From Streptomyces sp. NBC_00440 (GTDB lineage Bacteria; Actinomycetota; Actinomycetes; Streptomycetales; Streptomycetaceae), in NCBI RefSeq assembly GCF_036014215.1, contig NZ_CP107921.1, positions 4,336,001 through 4,400,000 on the forward strand: DNA of 64,000 bases, written 5' to 3'. This document shows, one piece after another, positions 23,630 to 32,764 of this stretch. Both the position numbers and the translations under genes were made by a program. Under the pieces are notes generated by a model that worked only from the letters and a program-made list of their open reading frames with translations, made no database searches and was not told the origin of the DNA. The first letter of the stretch is position 1. Every line of letters begins with the position of its first letter.

Positions 23630-24846
23630 TGGCGGTGGCCACCGGGGCCGGGACCGGGGCTGGAACCGGAACTGGGACCGCGACCGGAACCGGTGCCGGT
23701 ACCGGCCTGTCCGTGACGCTGTGCCGCGACGAGCGGCAGTTCGCGGCGCTGGAGACCCAGTGGATGGCGCTGCACCGCGGCTGCGCCACCGCCACCCCGT
23801 TCCAGAGCCACCCCTGGCTGCACTCCTGGTGGCTCTCGTACGGCACACCGGGCCGGCTGCGGGTGGTGCTCGTCCGGCGTGGCGGACGGCTGGTGGGAGC
23901 CGCCCCGCTGATGCTCGTCCACCGGCCGCTGCCGCTGCTGGTCCCGCTGGGCGGCGGCATCTCCGACTTCTCGGATGTCCTCATCGACGGCTCGCAGCCG
24001 CCCCGTACGCTCACCGCGCTCGCCGAGGGGCTGCGCCGGGCCGCCCGGTACGCGGTGATCGACCTGCGCGAGGTGCGGCCGGGAGCCGCTGCCGAGCAGC
24101 TGTACGCCCGCTGGACGGGGGCCCGGCGCAGGCTCAGTGACTCGGTCTGCCTCGAACTGCCCGCCGAACCCATCGACCAGCTGGTGAAGCGGCTGGCCTC
24201 CGCACGGGCCCAGCGGGTCCGGGCCAAGCTGCGCAAGCTCGACGCGCTGCGGATCGAGGAGCGCGCCGTCGCCGAGCACGAAGTGCCCTGCACCATCCGG
24301 GAGTTGCTGCGGCTGCACGAGCTCCAGTGGCGCGGGCGCGGGGTCACACCCGAGCACCTCAGGCCCCGGTTCGCCGAACACCTGACACGCGCCACCCAGC
24401 GCATGGTCAGGGACGGCGACGCGGCGCTCACCGAGTACCGGCTGGACGGCGCGGTGGTCGCCGCCAATGTCACGCTCCAGTCCGCACAGCTCAGCGGCGG
24501 CTATCTGTACGGCGCCGACCCCGAGCTCCGTACGAAGAAGGTCGACGTGGCGACGATGCTGCTGCGCCGCGACGCCCGGCACGCGGCGGACAGCGGCCGG
24601 ACCGTCATCAGCCTGCTGCGCGGCACCGAGCCGTACAAGAGCCACTGGCGCCCGGCCGTGGTGACCAACCAGCGGCTGCTGCTCGCACCGGCAGCGCTCG
24701 CCCCGGCGCTGAACCTGTACGCGGCCCAGCTGGCGGGCCGGGACCGGGCGGCCGACGCGGTGCGTTCCCTCGGGCCCGTGGCGCGCGAGTGGCGCATCCG
24801 GATCGGCGGGCGGCGGGCGGGCGGGTCACCCGACAGCGGGCGGTGA
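23629..24846 (+). CDS. FemAB/BioF2-type acyltransferase (GNAT superfamily)
   Basis: This 405-residue protein belongs to the BioF2-like/FemAB branch of the GNAT superfamily, found in many polysaccharide operons and thought to acylate sugars or lipid-linked intermediates. Landmarks are TPFQSHPWLHSWWLSYG near residues 57-73, VRAKLRKLDALRIEER, and the second GNAT fold with LSGGYLYGADPELRTKKVDV and ISLLRGTEPYKSHWRP. The first 26 residues are a Gly/Thr/Ala repeat (GTGAGTGT-type) encoded by GGAACC/GGGACC iterations, unlike any domain. The ATG shares one base with the previous stop. This is the last EPS gene before the convergent GH26 enzyme. Confidence 0.8.
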   Translation: MAVATGAGTGAGTGTGTATGTGAGTGLSVTLCRDERQFAALETQWMALHRGCATATPFQSHPWLHSWWLSYGTPGRLRVVLVRRGGRLVGAAPLMLVHRPLPLLVPLGGGISDFSDVLIDGSQPPRTLTALAEGLRRAARYAVIDLREVRPGAAAEQLYARWTGARRRLSDSVCLELPAEPIDQLVKRLASARAQRVRAKLRKLDALRIEERAVAEHEVPCTIRELLRLHELQWRGRGVTPEHLRPRFAEHLTRATQRMVRDGDAALTEYRLDGAVVAANVTLQSAQLSGGYLYGADPELRTKKVDVATMLLRRDARHAADSGRTVISLLRGTEPYKSHWRPAVVTNQRLLLAPAALAPALNLYAAQLAGRDRAADAVRSLGPVAREWRIRIGGRRAGGSPDSGR

Positions 24847-24848
24847 TC

Positions 24849-24878
24849 GCCCGCCGTCCTGCCGCCCGCCGTCCTGCC
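24849..24878. repeat. 15-bp tandem duplication just after the acyltransferase stop
   Basis: GCCCGCCGTCCTGCC occurs twice in direct succession (24849-24863 and 24864-24878), two bases after the stop codon. It belongs to a set of stop-proximal duplications in this window. Confidence 0.7.
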
Positions 24879-24902
24879 GGCCGTCCCGTCAACCCTTCGC
24901 CG

Positions 24903-26177
24903 TCAGTCCTTCGGCAGGGTCCAGCAGATCTTCCGGGGCTTGAACCAGGGGTTGGCCCACTTGCCCAGGTCGATCCGGACGCACCACCGCTTCCCACCCA
25001 TCGGCTCCGGCTCCGTCGGCTCCGGCTCGGTCGGCTTCGGCTCCGTGCTCGGTTCGGTGCTCGGTTCGGTGCCCGGCTCCTGCTCGGTCTCCTGGGACAC
25101 CGCGGTCCGGAAGATCTTCGACGCGTCGGGGTTCTCGTCGCACTGCCACACACCGTGCGGGCAGTAGTCCGTGATGGTCTGGTAGAGCGGTCTGTGCGCG
25201 TCGAACCAGGCCAGCATCCCGCGCATGTAGTCGGTGTCGTCGCCGTTCCTGTAGAGACCCCACTCGGGGTAGGAGATCTGCTTCTTGTGCGCGGTCGCGA
25301 AGTCGACCTGCGCCTGGAGCCCGTACGGACCCTTCACCTGATCCTCGAAGGTGTCGCCCGGTGGCTGGTCGTACGAGTCCATCCCCACGATGTCCACCGT
25401 GCGGTCGCCCGGGTAGCACTGCGTCCAGGGGATGTCGTCCGGGCCGCGGTTGGGCGTGAAGTCGAACTTGAACTTCTGGCCGGGGACGGAGCGCATCGCG
25501 GTGACGATCCGCTTCCAGTACGTCTTCCAGCCCTGCGGGTCGGGGCCGCAGCGCTGGGTGTAGGTGGTGCCGTTCATCTCCCAGCCCAGCACGATCACCG
25601 TGTCGGGGACCCCCAGCCGCACCAGCCGGGTGGCCAGCTTGCGGTAGTGGTCGTCGAAGTCGCCCCGGGCGCCCTGGCCGATGAGGTCCCGGACCTCGTC
25701 GTCCGACAGATTGTCCTCGTTGTGCTCCTGCATGGGCACGTTGAGCACGAACATCCGGTCGGGCTTGGCGCGCCGCCACTTCGCCCAGGGGCTGAGGAAG
25801 TCGGGCTGCCCCTCGATGTTCGACCAGACGTCGCCCGGCAGGTAGGTGTGCCCCACCCGCAGCTCCGCACCGCCCAGCCAGTGCGAGAGGTCCGCCATCC
25901 GGGCGATGCCCTCCGGCCCGTAGTCCAGGTAGGCGCCCACCGCGGGCACGGAGTCCTTCGGCACGGCGGGCAGGGGGCCCTTCGGCGCAGTGGGTACGGA
26001 GTCCTTCGCCGCGGGTGCCGCATCCTTCGGCGCCACAGGAGCGGATCCGGAGGGGGACGGGGCGGGAGGGGGCGGCGGCTTCAGTGCTCCGTGCGCGCCG
26101 CCCGCACCGGTCAGGAGAAGACCGGTGGCCACACCAGCGATGCATGCGCCCCTCAACCGACGGCGTGAATGCGGCAT
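24903..26177 (-). CDS. Secreted glycoside hydrolase, GH26-like
   Basis: This 424-residue protein has a signal peptide (about residues 1-30, TGLLLTGAGGAHG) and a Pro/Ala/Ser/Lys linker with repeated PKDS-type units. A TIM-barrel domain of about 270 residues follows, resembling GH26 endo-beta-mannanase-type enzymes. The likely acid/base Glu is in VLGWEMNGTTY and the nucleophile Glu in ISYPEWGLYRNG. The tail has EPTEPEP-type repeats and a Cys/Trp-containing segment (RWCVRIDLGKWANPWF). It may trim or remodel the EPS made by the convergent operon, since such hydrolases commonly accompany EPS loci; substrate is not known. The leader upstream has direct repeats. Confidence 0.8.
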   Translation of the reverse strand: MPHSRRRLRGACIAGVATGLLLTGAGGAHGALKPPPPPAPSPSGSAPVAPKDAAPAAKDSVPTAPKGPLPAVPKDSVPAVGAYLDYGPEGIARMADLSHWLGGAELRVGHTYLPGDVWSNIEGQPDFLSPWAKWRRAKPDRMFVLNVPMQEHNEDNLSDDEVRDLIGQGARGDFDDHYRKLATRLVRLGVPDTVIVLGWEMNGTTYTQRCGPDPQGWKTYWKRIVTAMRSVPGQKFKFDFTPNRGPDDIPWTQCYPGDRTVDIVGMDSYDQPPGDTFEDQVKGPYGLQAQVDFATAHKKQISYPEWGLYRNGDDTDYMRGMLAWFDAHRPLYQTITDYCPHGVWQCDENPDASKIFRTAVSQETEQEPGTEPSTEPSTEPKPTEPEPTEPEPMGGKRWCVRIDLGKWANPWFKPRKICWTLPKD

Positions 26178-26513
26178 GGGCTTCTCCTCGTGAACTCGTG
26201 TACCGGTGAACTCGTGTACTCGTGAACTTCGAACTCGTGCACTGGTGAAGGTGACGGAATCTGAATCCGCGGAATCGTGAGCTATTGGTCAAACCGTCCA
26301 CCCGACGGGCCGCACGGGCGCGCTGCGCTGGGCCATCGGTGCGTTCCGTGACCCTCAGTCAGCTCCATCCAGGTGAAGGACGCGACGCCACGCCGTGGCT
26401 CGGGGGTCGGTGACACACGCGTACGCCCTGACCGGTGGTTTGCGGCCCGCGGTTCCGCCATCCGGGTGAACGGCCACCGTGGGCGTCCCGGCCCGCCACT
26501 AGGGTGCCGAGCC
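26178..26513. repeat. GH26 upstream region with tandem GTGAACTCGTGTAC-like repeats
   Basis: Between 26189 and about 26247 the sequence GTGAACTCGTGTAC and close variants recur about four times, directly upstream of the GH26 start on the minus strand. The rest of this 336-bp gap has no gene or recognised site; the DUF5949-like gene begins at its far end. Confidence 0.55.
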
Positions 26514-27008
26514 ATGACCGCATCCCACACCGCCACAAGCAGTGTCCAGCGCGACCACTTGGGCACCCTCTCCGTGCTCGCCTGGTCCGGCGACCCCGAA
26601 ACGAACAACACGCCCTATCTGCTGGCCTATTCACTCGGTGACGGCAAGGACGGTGCCGAGGCGGGTGAGGCCGCCGTACGCACGCTCTTCGGCGAGCTCG
26701 GCATCCCGCTGGGCAGCTCGCTGGCCGACGGCTCCCGGCCCGGCTTCCCGGTCAAGCTGCTCGTCGAGGGCGGCCAGGCCGCCATCAACATGCCGTATCT
26801 GAGCGCTCAGTGCCCGGTCCCGCCGGAGTGGCTCCAGGCCGTGGCCGACCGCGGCGAGGTGCACTTCATGTTCGCGAGCAAGCCGTGGCCGGAGGCGGTG
26901 CCGGGCAGGCCCGTCTCCGAGGAGGTCCTCAGCGCCTTCGTCGGCGACGAGGGCATGCTCGCCACCTCCGCACACTGCATGCTGCCGGTCACCAAGTTGC
27001 GGAAGTAG
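26514..27008 (+). CDS. DUF5949-like small soluble protein
   Basis: This 164-residue protein resembles the streptomycete DUF5949 family of unknown function. Recognisable parts are DHLGTLSVLAWSGD near residues 14-27, TPYLLAYSLGDG, FPVKLLVEGGQAAI, YLSAQCPVPPEWL and the C-terminal FVGDEGMLATSAH. It has no signal peptide, no membrane helix and no obvious catalytic motif. ATG at 26514 is preferred because the family begins near there; the upstream in-frame extension lacks typical composition. It is a single gene convergent with the P450. The family name is recalled, not searched. Confidence 0.7.
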   Translation: MTASHTATSSVQRDHLGTLSVLAWSGDPETNNTPYLLAYSLGDGKDGAEAGEAAVRTLFGELGIPLGSSLADGSRPGFPVKLLVEGGQAAINMPYLSAQCPVPPEWLQAVADRGEVHFMFASKPWPEAVPGRPVSEEVLSAFVGDEGMLATSAHCMLPVTKLRK

Positions 27009-27052
27009 CCCCGCCCCGCCCTGTCACGCGGTGGCCTCCGGCCCGCCCGCTG

Positions 27053-28342
27053 TCACTGCACGGGCGGGTCGAAGGCGAACCGCAGCGCCCGCACCCTGTT
27101 GTCGAAGTTCGAGCCGGCCAGCTCGGGCAGGCCCACCGCACGGAGCGCCTGCGGGCGGCTCAGCAGCTCCCGGAAGAGCGCCTTGATCTCCTGCCGCGCC
27201 AGGTGCGAGCCCAGGCAGAAGTGCGGACCGCCGCCGCCGTACCCCAGATGCGGGTTCGGGCTGCGGGTGATGTCGAAGGCGTCCGGGTCGGTGAAGACCG
27301 CCTCGTCGCGGTTGGCCGACGCGTAGTAGAGGACCACCTTGTCGCCCGGCCGGAAGAGGTGCCCGCCCAGCGTGTACTCGGTCCGTACCGTCCTGCGGAA
27401 CTGGATGATCGGCGTCGAGTGCCGTACGACCTCGTCGACCGCCCCGTCGGCGTACCGCTCGAAGTCCGACGTGAGCAGGGCACGCTGCTCCGGGTTCTCG
27501 GTCAGCAGCGTCAGCGCGTGGGTGATCGCGTTCCGGGTGGTCTCCACCCCGGCCACCATCAGCAGCGAGAAGAACGAGCCCAGGCTGCGGGCGCCGAGCC
27601 CCTGCCCGTCGACATCGGCGCGCACCAGCGCGGAGATCAGGTCACCGGTGGGCCGGCGCCGCCGCTCGCGGCCGAGTGCCGCCATCATCAGATGCATCCG
27701 GGCCAGCGCCCGCAGCCCGCGCCCGGGGTCGCGCAGCCGGGCGCCGATGCCGCGCCGCACGCCCGCGTTCTCCGACGCGTGGTCGACACGGCCCGCGATG
27801 TCGGCGCGGTAGCGCTCCGGGATGCCCATGAGGTTGCAGATGACCTCGAACGGCATCCGCGAAGCCACCGACGCCACGAACTCACCGGGCCGCTGCGCGA
27901 TCATGTCGTCCACGATCCGCCCGGCGACCCGGCGGATGTCCTCATCGGCCGCGGCGAGCAGCCGCGGTGTGAAGGCCCGGGAGACCACCCGGCGGAGCTG
28001 GGTGTGATGCGGGGCGTCCAGGTTGACCATGGAATCGCCGAACAGGAACCTGACCCAGCGGGCGGGCTCCGGCGTGGTGACACCGGGGGCGCTGGCGAAC
28101 ACCTCGGGCAGCCGGCTGGCCCGCACCACGTCGGCGTGGCTGACCAGTGCGTAGAACCCCTGCTCGGGCCTGCGCCAGGTGGCGGGACGCTCGGTGAAGT
28201 ACACGGGGCGGCCGAGCTTACGGAGCGCGGCGAAGGCGTCCAGCCTTACGGCGCACGGCAGTTGCCAGAACAACGGGTCGGCGAGATCCGCCTCCGCCGG
28301 GTGAACCGTGTGCCGCACGGCCGGCCGTGCCGGGACCCTCAT
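27053..28342 (-). CDS. Cytochrome P450
   Basis: This 429-residue soluble bacterial P450 has the full motif set. The I-helix oxygen-activation region reads VAGVETTRNAITHAL, the K-helix has EVVRHSTPIIQFRRTV (with the partner Arg shifted within the family pattern), and the heme-binding loop reads GYGGGGPHFCLGSHLARQE, with the Cys thiolate ligand. It is divergent from melC1 across a 316-bp spacer, which could link its expression to pigment formation, but no ferredoxin partner gene is adjacent. The substrate cannot be predicted. GTG and ATG alternatives near 28342 make the exact start uncertain by a few residues. Confidence 0.93.
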   Translation of the reverse strand: MRVPARPAVRHTVHPAEADLADPLFWQLPCAVRLDAFAALRKLGRPVYFTERPATWRRPEQGFYALVSHADVVRASRLPEVFASAPGVTTPEPARWVRFLFGDSMVNLDAPHHTQLRRVVSRAFTPRLLAAADEDIRRVAGRIVDDMIAQRPGEFVASVASRMPFEVICNLMGIPERYRADIAGRVDHASENAGVRRGIGARLRDPGRGLRALARMHLMMAALGRERRRRPTGDLISALVRADVDGQGLGARSLGSFFSLLMVAGVETTRNAITHALTLLTENPEQRALLTSDFERYADGAVDEVVRHSTPIIQFRRTVRTEYTLGGHLFRPGDKVVLYYASANRDEAVFTDPDAFDITRSPNPHLGYGGGGPHFCLGSHLARQEIKALFRELLSRPQALRAVGLPELAGSNFDNRVRALRFAFDPPVQ

Positions 28343-28658
28343 CCGTCGATGTCCTTCCCGCCGGGCCGAACAGCCCTGGTCCGGCCGTCATCGTGGCGCA
28401 TCCACGGCGGCGACGGCCGTCCCCGCCGGGCCGGTCGGACAAGTTCCCGCCCCGGCGCGGGACATTCCCCTCGTACGGCCGAACGGCCGCCGGGCCGGGA
28501 GCAGCGGAGTGAGCCGCAGCTGCTGGTCGGCGCGCCGATGTTGTGACTTGTCTGAATAACTGTTTCCTCGTGCCGTCGTTGTCACCGAAGGCGCGGCCCC
28601 GTGTGCAGCGTGCGCGGCGGACCGCACTGACCAGCGGGGTGAACCGGAAGGAGCCAGG
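28343..28658. other. Divergent spacer between P450 and melC1
   Basis: This 316-bp region must hold promoters for both genes. I see no convincing palindrome or -35/-10 pair; the only AT-rich patch is around 28545-28575, about 90 bases before melC1. Confidence 0.5.
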
Positions 28659-29168
28659 ATGAGAACGTCCACGCGCGGCACGGCGGGGAGGGAGCGGGCG
28701 GGATCGCGAGGGCAGTCGGGTCAGGCAGGACCGGCCGACCCGACAGGTCGTCAGGGACCCACGAAGCAGCCGGAGCTGCTGTCCCGCCGCGGTGCGCTGC
28801 GCGCCCTGTTCGCGGCGGGCGCGGTCGGCGGTACGGCGGTGGCGCTGGCCCCGATCGTGCGGACGGCCGCCAAGGGCCAGGAGGGCGACGACGGGAAGAA
28901 CGTCCTGTCACCGGGGCCGCCGCAGGAGCTGCGGAACGTGTTCGACGAGATGTACCGGGGCCGGCGCATCCGGGGCCGCGCGGAGGGCGGCTACACCGAG
29001 GTGACCGTCGACGGCAGGCCGCTGCACCTCATGCGGCGGGCCGACGGCAGCTATCTCAGCATGGTCGACCACTACGAGTCGTACCCGACGCCCCTCGCGG
29101 CGGCGCGCGCCGCGGTCGATGAACTGGGCGCGGCCCAGCTGTCGTTGACACTCATGCACCAGCTCTGA
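28659..29168 (+). CDS. melC1: Tyrosinase cofactor/caddie protein MelC1
   Basis: This 169-residue copper-delivery partner of tyrosinase has an unusually long, Gly/Ser/Thr-rich N-terminal extension of about 43 residues. A twin-arginine signal follows (SRRGALRALFAAGAVGGTAV). The mature domain shows RNVFDEMYRGRRIRGRAEGG and the C-terminal YLSMVDHYESYPTPLAAARA typical of MelC1. MelC1 loads copper into apo-tyrosinase and carries it through the Tat pathway. AAGGAG lies about 8 bases before the ATG. melC2 follows after 19 bases. Confidence 0.93.
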   Translation: MRTSTRGTAGRERAGSRGQSGQAGPADPTGRQGPTKQPELLSRRGALRALFAAGAVGGTAVALAPIVRTAAKGQEGDDGKNVLSPGPPQELRNVFDEMYRGRRIRGRAEGGYTEVTVDGRPLHLMRRADGSYLSMVDHYESYPTPLAAARAAVDELGAAQLSLTLMHQL

Positions 29169-29187
29169 CCGGGGAGGTTCCTGACTC

Positions 29188-30048
29188 GTGTACACCCGCA
29201 AGAACCAGAAGGACCTCACGGCCACCGAGAAGAGGCGGTTCGTCTCCGCCGTCCTGGAGGTCAAGCGCTCCGGCCAGTACGACGACTTCGTCCGCACGCA
29301 CGGCGAGTACTACGTGCCGGACGGTTCGCGGGGGAAGCGGGTCGCCCACATGGCGCCCACCTTCTTCCCCTGGCACCGGCGCTTCGTGCTGGAATTCGAG
29401 CGCGCCCTCCAGGCGGTCGACCCCAGTGTCACCGTGCCCTACTGGGACTGGACGGTCGACAACACCCCGGCTGCCGGGCTCTGGGGAGACGACTTCCTCG
29501 GCGGCGACGGCAGGAGGTCGGACGAGCAGGTGATGACCGGGCCCTTCGCGTACCGCGAAGGGAATTGGGAGGTCACTGTCGGCGTGACCGACAACCGGTT
29601 CCTGACCCGCAACTTCGGCCGCCCCGCCCGCCCCGTTTCGCTGCCGAGCCGGGCCGATCTGGCCCGCGCGATGAGGGAGCCGCTGTACGACGCGGCCCCG
29701 TGGGACTCCACCGTGCCGAACGGGTTCCGCAACACCTTCGAGGGCTGGTCGGTCGGCAACGGCCCGCCCTGGCGCAACCACAACCTGGTGCACCGCTGGG
29801 TGGGCGGCGCGATGAACACCGCGACCTCGCCCAACGACCCGGTCTTCTGGCTGCACCACTCCTTCTGCGACCTGGTGTGGGACCGCTGGCAGAAGGCGCA
29901 TCCGCACGCCGGGTTCGTCCCCGCCAGGAAGCTCTCCCCGAACGATCCGCAGAGCGGCCGGATCTTCAGCCTGGACGAGCCGATGGAGCCGTGGGGCGTC
30001 AAGCCGTCGTCGCTGCTGAGCCATGCGTCGCTCTACCGGTACGCCTGA
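29188..30048 (+). CDS. melC2: Tyrosinase MelC2
   Basis: This 286-residue type-3 copper monooxygenase oxidises tyrosine to dopaquinone, leading to melanin. All six copper ligands can be placed: His38, His54 and His63 for CuA (RTHGEY, RVAHMAP, PWHRRF) and His198, His202 and His224 for CuB (RNHNLVHRW, FWLHHSF). The CuA positions match the numbering known for S. castaneoglobisporus tyrosinase. It has no signal of its own and is exported with MelC1. The start is GTG (VYTRKNQKDL). Relative to the classical enzyme it has about eight extra residues between the CuA and CuB halves, so it may be the second tyrosinase type seen in some streptomycetes. Confidence 0.95.
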   Translation: MYTRKNQKDLTATEKRRFVSAVLEVKRSGQYDDFVRTHGEYYVPDGSRGKRVAHMAPTFFPWHRRFVLEFERALQAVDPSVTVPYWDWTVDNTPAAGLWGDDFLGGDGRRSDEQVMTGPFAYREGNWEVTVGVTDNRFLTRNFGRPARPVSLPSRADLARAMREPLYDAAPWDSTVPNGFRNTFEGWSVGNGPPWRNHNLVHRWVGGAMNTATSPNDPVFWLHHSFCDLVWDRWQKAHPHAGFVPARKLSPNDPQSGRIFSLDEPMEPWGVKPSSLLSHASLYRYA

Positions 30049-30099
30049 GACAGCGGTACAGCCGGGACCCTGCGGACACGCGGGCCCTGCGGACACGGC

Positions 30100-30130
30100 T
30101 GCGGCCATCCCCTCGGAGGGGATGGCCGCA
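30100..30130. terminator. Bidirectional terminator between melC2 and chaplin
   Basis: A stem of at least 13 bp (30100-30112 with 30118-30130) lies between the convergent melC2 and chaplin genes, centred about 67 bases past the melC2 stop. Confidence 0.7.
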
Positions 30131-30189
30131 GGTCGCGGGAGGCGCTGCCTCTCGCCGTTTCAGCTGGGTCGGACCGGTGGGCCGGTCTC

Positions 30190-30477
30190 TCAGTTGCCGT
30201 AGCCGTCGTGGCCGTAGCCACCGTGGTCGTGGCCGCGGTCGGCGTTGACGCAGGTGTTGCCGAACGCCGGGTTCAGCAGACCGATGACGTTGACGGTGTT
30301 GCCGCAGAGGTTCACCGGGATGTGCACCGGGACCTGGACCTGGTTGCCGGAGATGACACCCGGGGAGCCGACAGCGGCACCGTGGGCTCCGGCGTCGGCG
30401 GCGGCCAGACCGGCGGAGCCGGCCAGGACGGCGCCGGTGCCCGCGAGTACGGCAGCGGCCTTCGCGATACGCGACAT
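30190..30477 (-). CDS. Short chaplin with His/Gly/Tyr-rich C-terminal tail
   Basis: This 95-residue chaplin has a signal peptide (MSRIAKAAAVLAGTGAVLAG, cleavage near AAA-DAG) and one chaplin domain, with GSPGVISGNQVQVPVHIPVN, then CGNTVNVIGLLNPAFGN and CVN. Unlike the other two chaplins here it continues into a hydrophilic tail, DRGHDHGGYGHDGYGN, which could bind metal ions or alter assembly. AAGGAGAA sits about 7 bases before the ATG. It lies beside the tyrosinase operon but faces it, so co-regulation is not implied. Chaplin identity is certain; the tail function is unknown. Confidence 0.93.
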   Translation of the reverse strand: MSRIAKAAAVLAGTGAVLAGSAGLAAADAGAHGAAVGSPGVISGNQVQVPVHIPVNLCGNTVNVIGLLNPAFGNTCVNADRGHDHGGYGHDGYGN

Positions 30478-30807
30478 TGCGTTCTCCTTGGAACATTGGA
30501 ACAGGAACATTCAGGGTCAGCCGCAGCGATTTCACGGTCTGACGTGTCGTTCAACGCCGCAGCGCACCGGCGGTAACGGATCACGATCAAAGTCACCGGG
30601 GTTCGGGCGAAGGGCCGGCGGTTCCCGCGGAAGCGGAATCGCGCCGGGCGATGACCTATTCGGGGCGATAGGCTCATTCGTGGCATCTGCCGTGGCATTC
30701 TGCGGCGCCACGCTTCCCGCGCTGGGCCCCTGTGAGCCCCGGCCGGACCCGGCCGCACCCACTCCCACCAGGGCTTTTCCTGCGTTGCGCATAAGACCGG
30801 GATAAAA

Positions 30808-30828
30808 GTTGAGCGCCCTCGGCTCAGG
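30808..30828 (+). promoter_or_regulatory. Second, degenerate HAIR-like element upstream of dnaK
   Basis: GTTGAGC-N7-GCTCAGG keeps the spacing of the HspR operator with two mismatches per half-site. HspR of S. coelicolor is known to bind more than one inverted repeat at this promoter. A TTGACT at 30833-30838 lies just downstream and may be the -35 element. Confidence 0.5.
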
Positions 30829-30859
30829 TCGGTTGACTCCGCGGGATCTGTCGTGCACT

Positions 30860-30880
30860 CTTGAGCCAGTTCCACTCAAG
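30860..30880 (+). promoter_or_regulatory. HAIR operator (HspR site) upstream of dnaK
   Basis: CTTGAGC-N7-ACTCAAG matches the HspR consensus CTTGAGT-N7-ACTCAAG at all but one base and ends 21 bases before the dnaK ATG. HspR with DnaK as corepressor represses the operon in the absence of heat stress. Confidence 0.9.
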
Positions 30881-30901
30881 TAGTCAGCTGGAGGATTCAC
30901 C

Positions 30902-32764
30902 ATGGCACGTGCGGTCGGCATCGACCTGGGCACGACTAACTCCGTCGTCAGCGTTCTCGAAGGCGGCGAGCCCACCGTCATCACCAACGCCGAAGGCGCC
31001 AGGACCACGCCGTCCGTCGTCGCCTTCGCCAAGAACGGCGAGGTGCTCGTCGGCGAGGTCGCCAAGCGCCAGGCAGTCACGAACGTCGACAGGACCATCC
31101 GGTCGGTCAAGCGCCACATGGGCACCGACTGGAAGATCGACCTGGACGGCAAGAGCTTCAACCCGCAGCAGATGAGCGCCTTCATCCTGCAGAAGCTGAA
31201 GCGTGACGCCGAGTCGTACCTGGGGGAGAAGGTCACCGACGCGGTGATCACTGTCCCGGCGTACTTCAACGACTCCGAGCGCCAGGCGACGAAGGAGGCC
31301 GGCGAGATCGCGGGCCTGAACGTCCTGCGCATCGTCAACGAGCCGACGGCCGCCGCTCTGGCGTACGGGCTCGACAAGGACGACCAGACCATCCTCGTCT
31401 TCGACCTCGGCGGCGGCACCTTCGACGTGTCGCTCCTGGAGATCGGTGACGGCGTGGTCGAGGTCAAGGCCACCAACGGTGACAACCACCTCGGTGGTGA
31501 CGACTGGGACCAGCGCGTCGTCGACTACCTGGTGAAGCAGTTCGCCAACGGTCACGGCGTGGACCTGGCCAAGGACAAGATGGCTCTCCAGCGTCTCCGC
31601 GAGGCCGCGGAGAAGGCGAAGATCGAGCTGTCGTCCTCGACCGAGACCACGATCAACCTGCCGTACATCACGGCGTCGGCCGAGGGCCCGCTGCACCTGG
31701 ACGAGAAGCTCACGCGCTCGCAGTTCCAGCAGCTCACCGCCGATCTGCTGGACCGCTGCAAGAGCCCCTTCCACAACGTCATCAAGGACGCGGGCATCCA
31801 GCTCTCCGAGATCGACCACGTCGTTCTCGTCGGTGGCTCGACCCGTATGCCGGCCGTCGCGGAGCTCGTCAAGGAGCTCACCGGTGGCCAGGACGCCAAC
31901 AAGGGTGTGAACCCGGACGAGGTCGTCGCGATCGGCGCCTCGCTCCAGGCCGGTGTCCTCAAGGGCGAGGTCAAGGACGTCCTGCTCCTCGACGTGACGC
32001 CGCTGTCCCTCGGTATCGAGACCAAGGGAGGGATCATGACGAAGCTCATCGAGCGCAACACCACGATCCCGACCAAGCGTTCCGAGATCTTCACGACGGC
32101 CGAGGACAACCAGCCGTCCGTGCAGATCCAGGTCTACCAGGGCGAGCGCGAGATCGCGGCGTACAACAAGAAGCTCGGGATGTTCGAGCTGACCGGTCTG
32201 CCGCCGGCCCCGCGCGGTGTGCCGCAGATCGAGGTCGCCTTCGACATCGACGCCAACGGCATCATGCACGTCGCTGCCAAGGACCTCGGCACCGGCAAGG
32301 AGCAGAAGATGACCGTCACCGGTGGCTCCTCGCTGCCGAAGGACGAGGTCAACCGGATGCGCGAAGAGGCCGAGCAGTACGCGGACGAGGACCACAAGCG
32401 CCGCGAGGCCGCCGAGTCGCGCAACCAGGGCGAGCAGCTCGTCTACCAGACCGAGAAGTTCCTCAAGGACAACGAGGACAAGGTCCCGGGCGACGTCAAG
32501 ACCGAGGTCGAGGAGGCCCTCACCGAGCTGAAGGAGAAGCTCAAGGGTGAGGACACCGCCGAGATCCGTACGGCCACCGAGAAGGTCGCCGCGGTCTCGC
32601 AGAAGCTCGGCCAGGCGATGTACGCGAACGCCGAGGGCGCCGCTGCCGCAGGCGGTGCGCCGGGTGCCGAGGGTACGGAGCAGGCCACCGATGCTCCTGA
32701 CGACGTGGTCGACGCCGAGATCGTGGACGACGAGAAGGACGGCCGTCAGGGAGGCGCCGCATGA
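30902..32764 (+). CDS. dnaK: Chaperone DnaK (Hsp70)
   Basis: This 620-residue Hsp70 opens with [20 protein letters not shown], the ATP-phosphate-binding loop. It carries [19 protein letters not shown] and [13 protein letters not shown] in the ATPase domain, the substrate-binding domain from about residue 385, and an acidic Ala/Gly-rich lid tail ending QGGAA. DnaK folds and protects proteins with DnaJ and GrpE and acts as corepressor for HspR. GGAGG lies about 8 bases before the ATG. The grpE start overlaps its stop by four bases. Confidence 0.98.
   Translation: MARAVGIDLGTTNSVVSVLEGGEPTVITNAEGARTTPSVVAFAKNGEVLVGEVAKRQAVTNVDRTIRSVKRHMGTDWKIDLDGKSFNPQQMSAFILQKLKRDAESYLGEKVTDAVITVPAYFNDSERQATKEAGEIAGLNVLRIVNEPTAAALAYGLDKDDQTILVFDLGGGTFDVSLLEIGDGVVEVKATNGDNHLGGDDWDQRVVDYLVKQFANGHGVDLAKDKMALQRLREAAEKAKIELSSSTETTINLPYITASAEGPLHLDEKLTRSQFQQLTADLLDRCKSPFHNVIKDAGIQLSEIDHVVLVGGSTRMPAVAELVKELTGGQDANKGVNPDEVVAIGASLQAGVLKGEVKDVLLLDVTPLSLGIETKGGIMTKLIERNTTIPTKRSEIFTTAEDNQPSVQIQVYQGEREIAAYNKKLGMFELTGLPPAPRGVPQIEVAFDIDANGIMHVAAKDLGTGKEQKMTVTGGSSLPKDEVNRMREEAEQYADEDHKRREAAESRNQGEQLVYQTEKFLKDNEDKVPGDVKTEVEEALTELKEKLKGEDTAEIRTATEKVAAVSQKLGQAMYANAEGAAAAGGAPGAEGTEQATDAPDDVVDAEIVDDEKDGRQGGAA

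Larger units (their letters stand above)
30478..30901. other. Divergent spacer between chaplin and dnaK
   Basis: This 424-bp gap contains the dnaK operator elements at 30808-30880. No other gene or strong motif is seen in the chaplin-proximal part. Confidence 0.6.
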
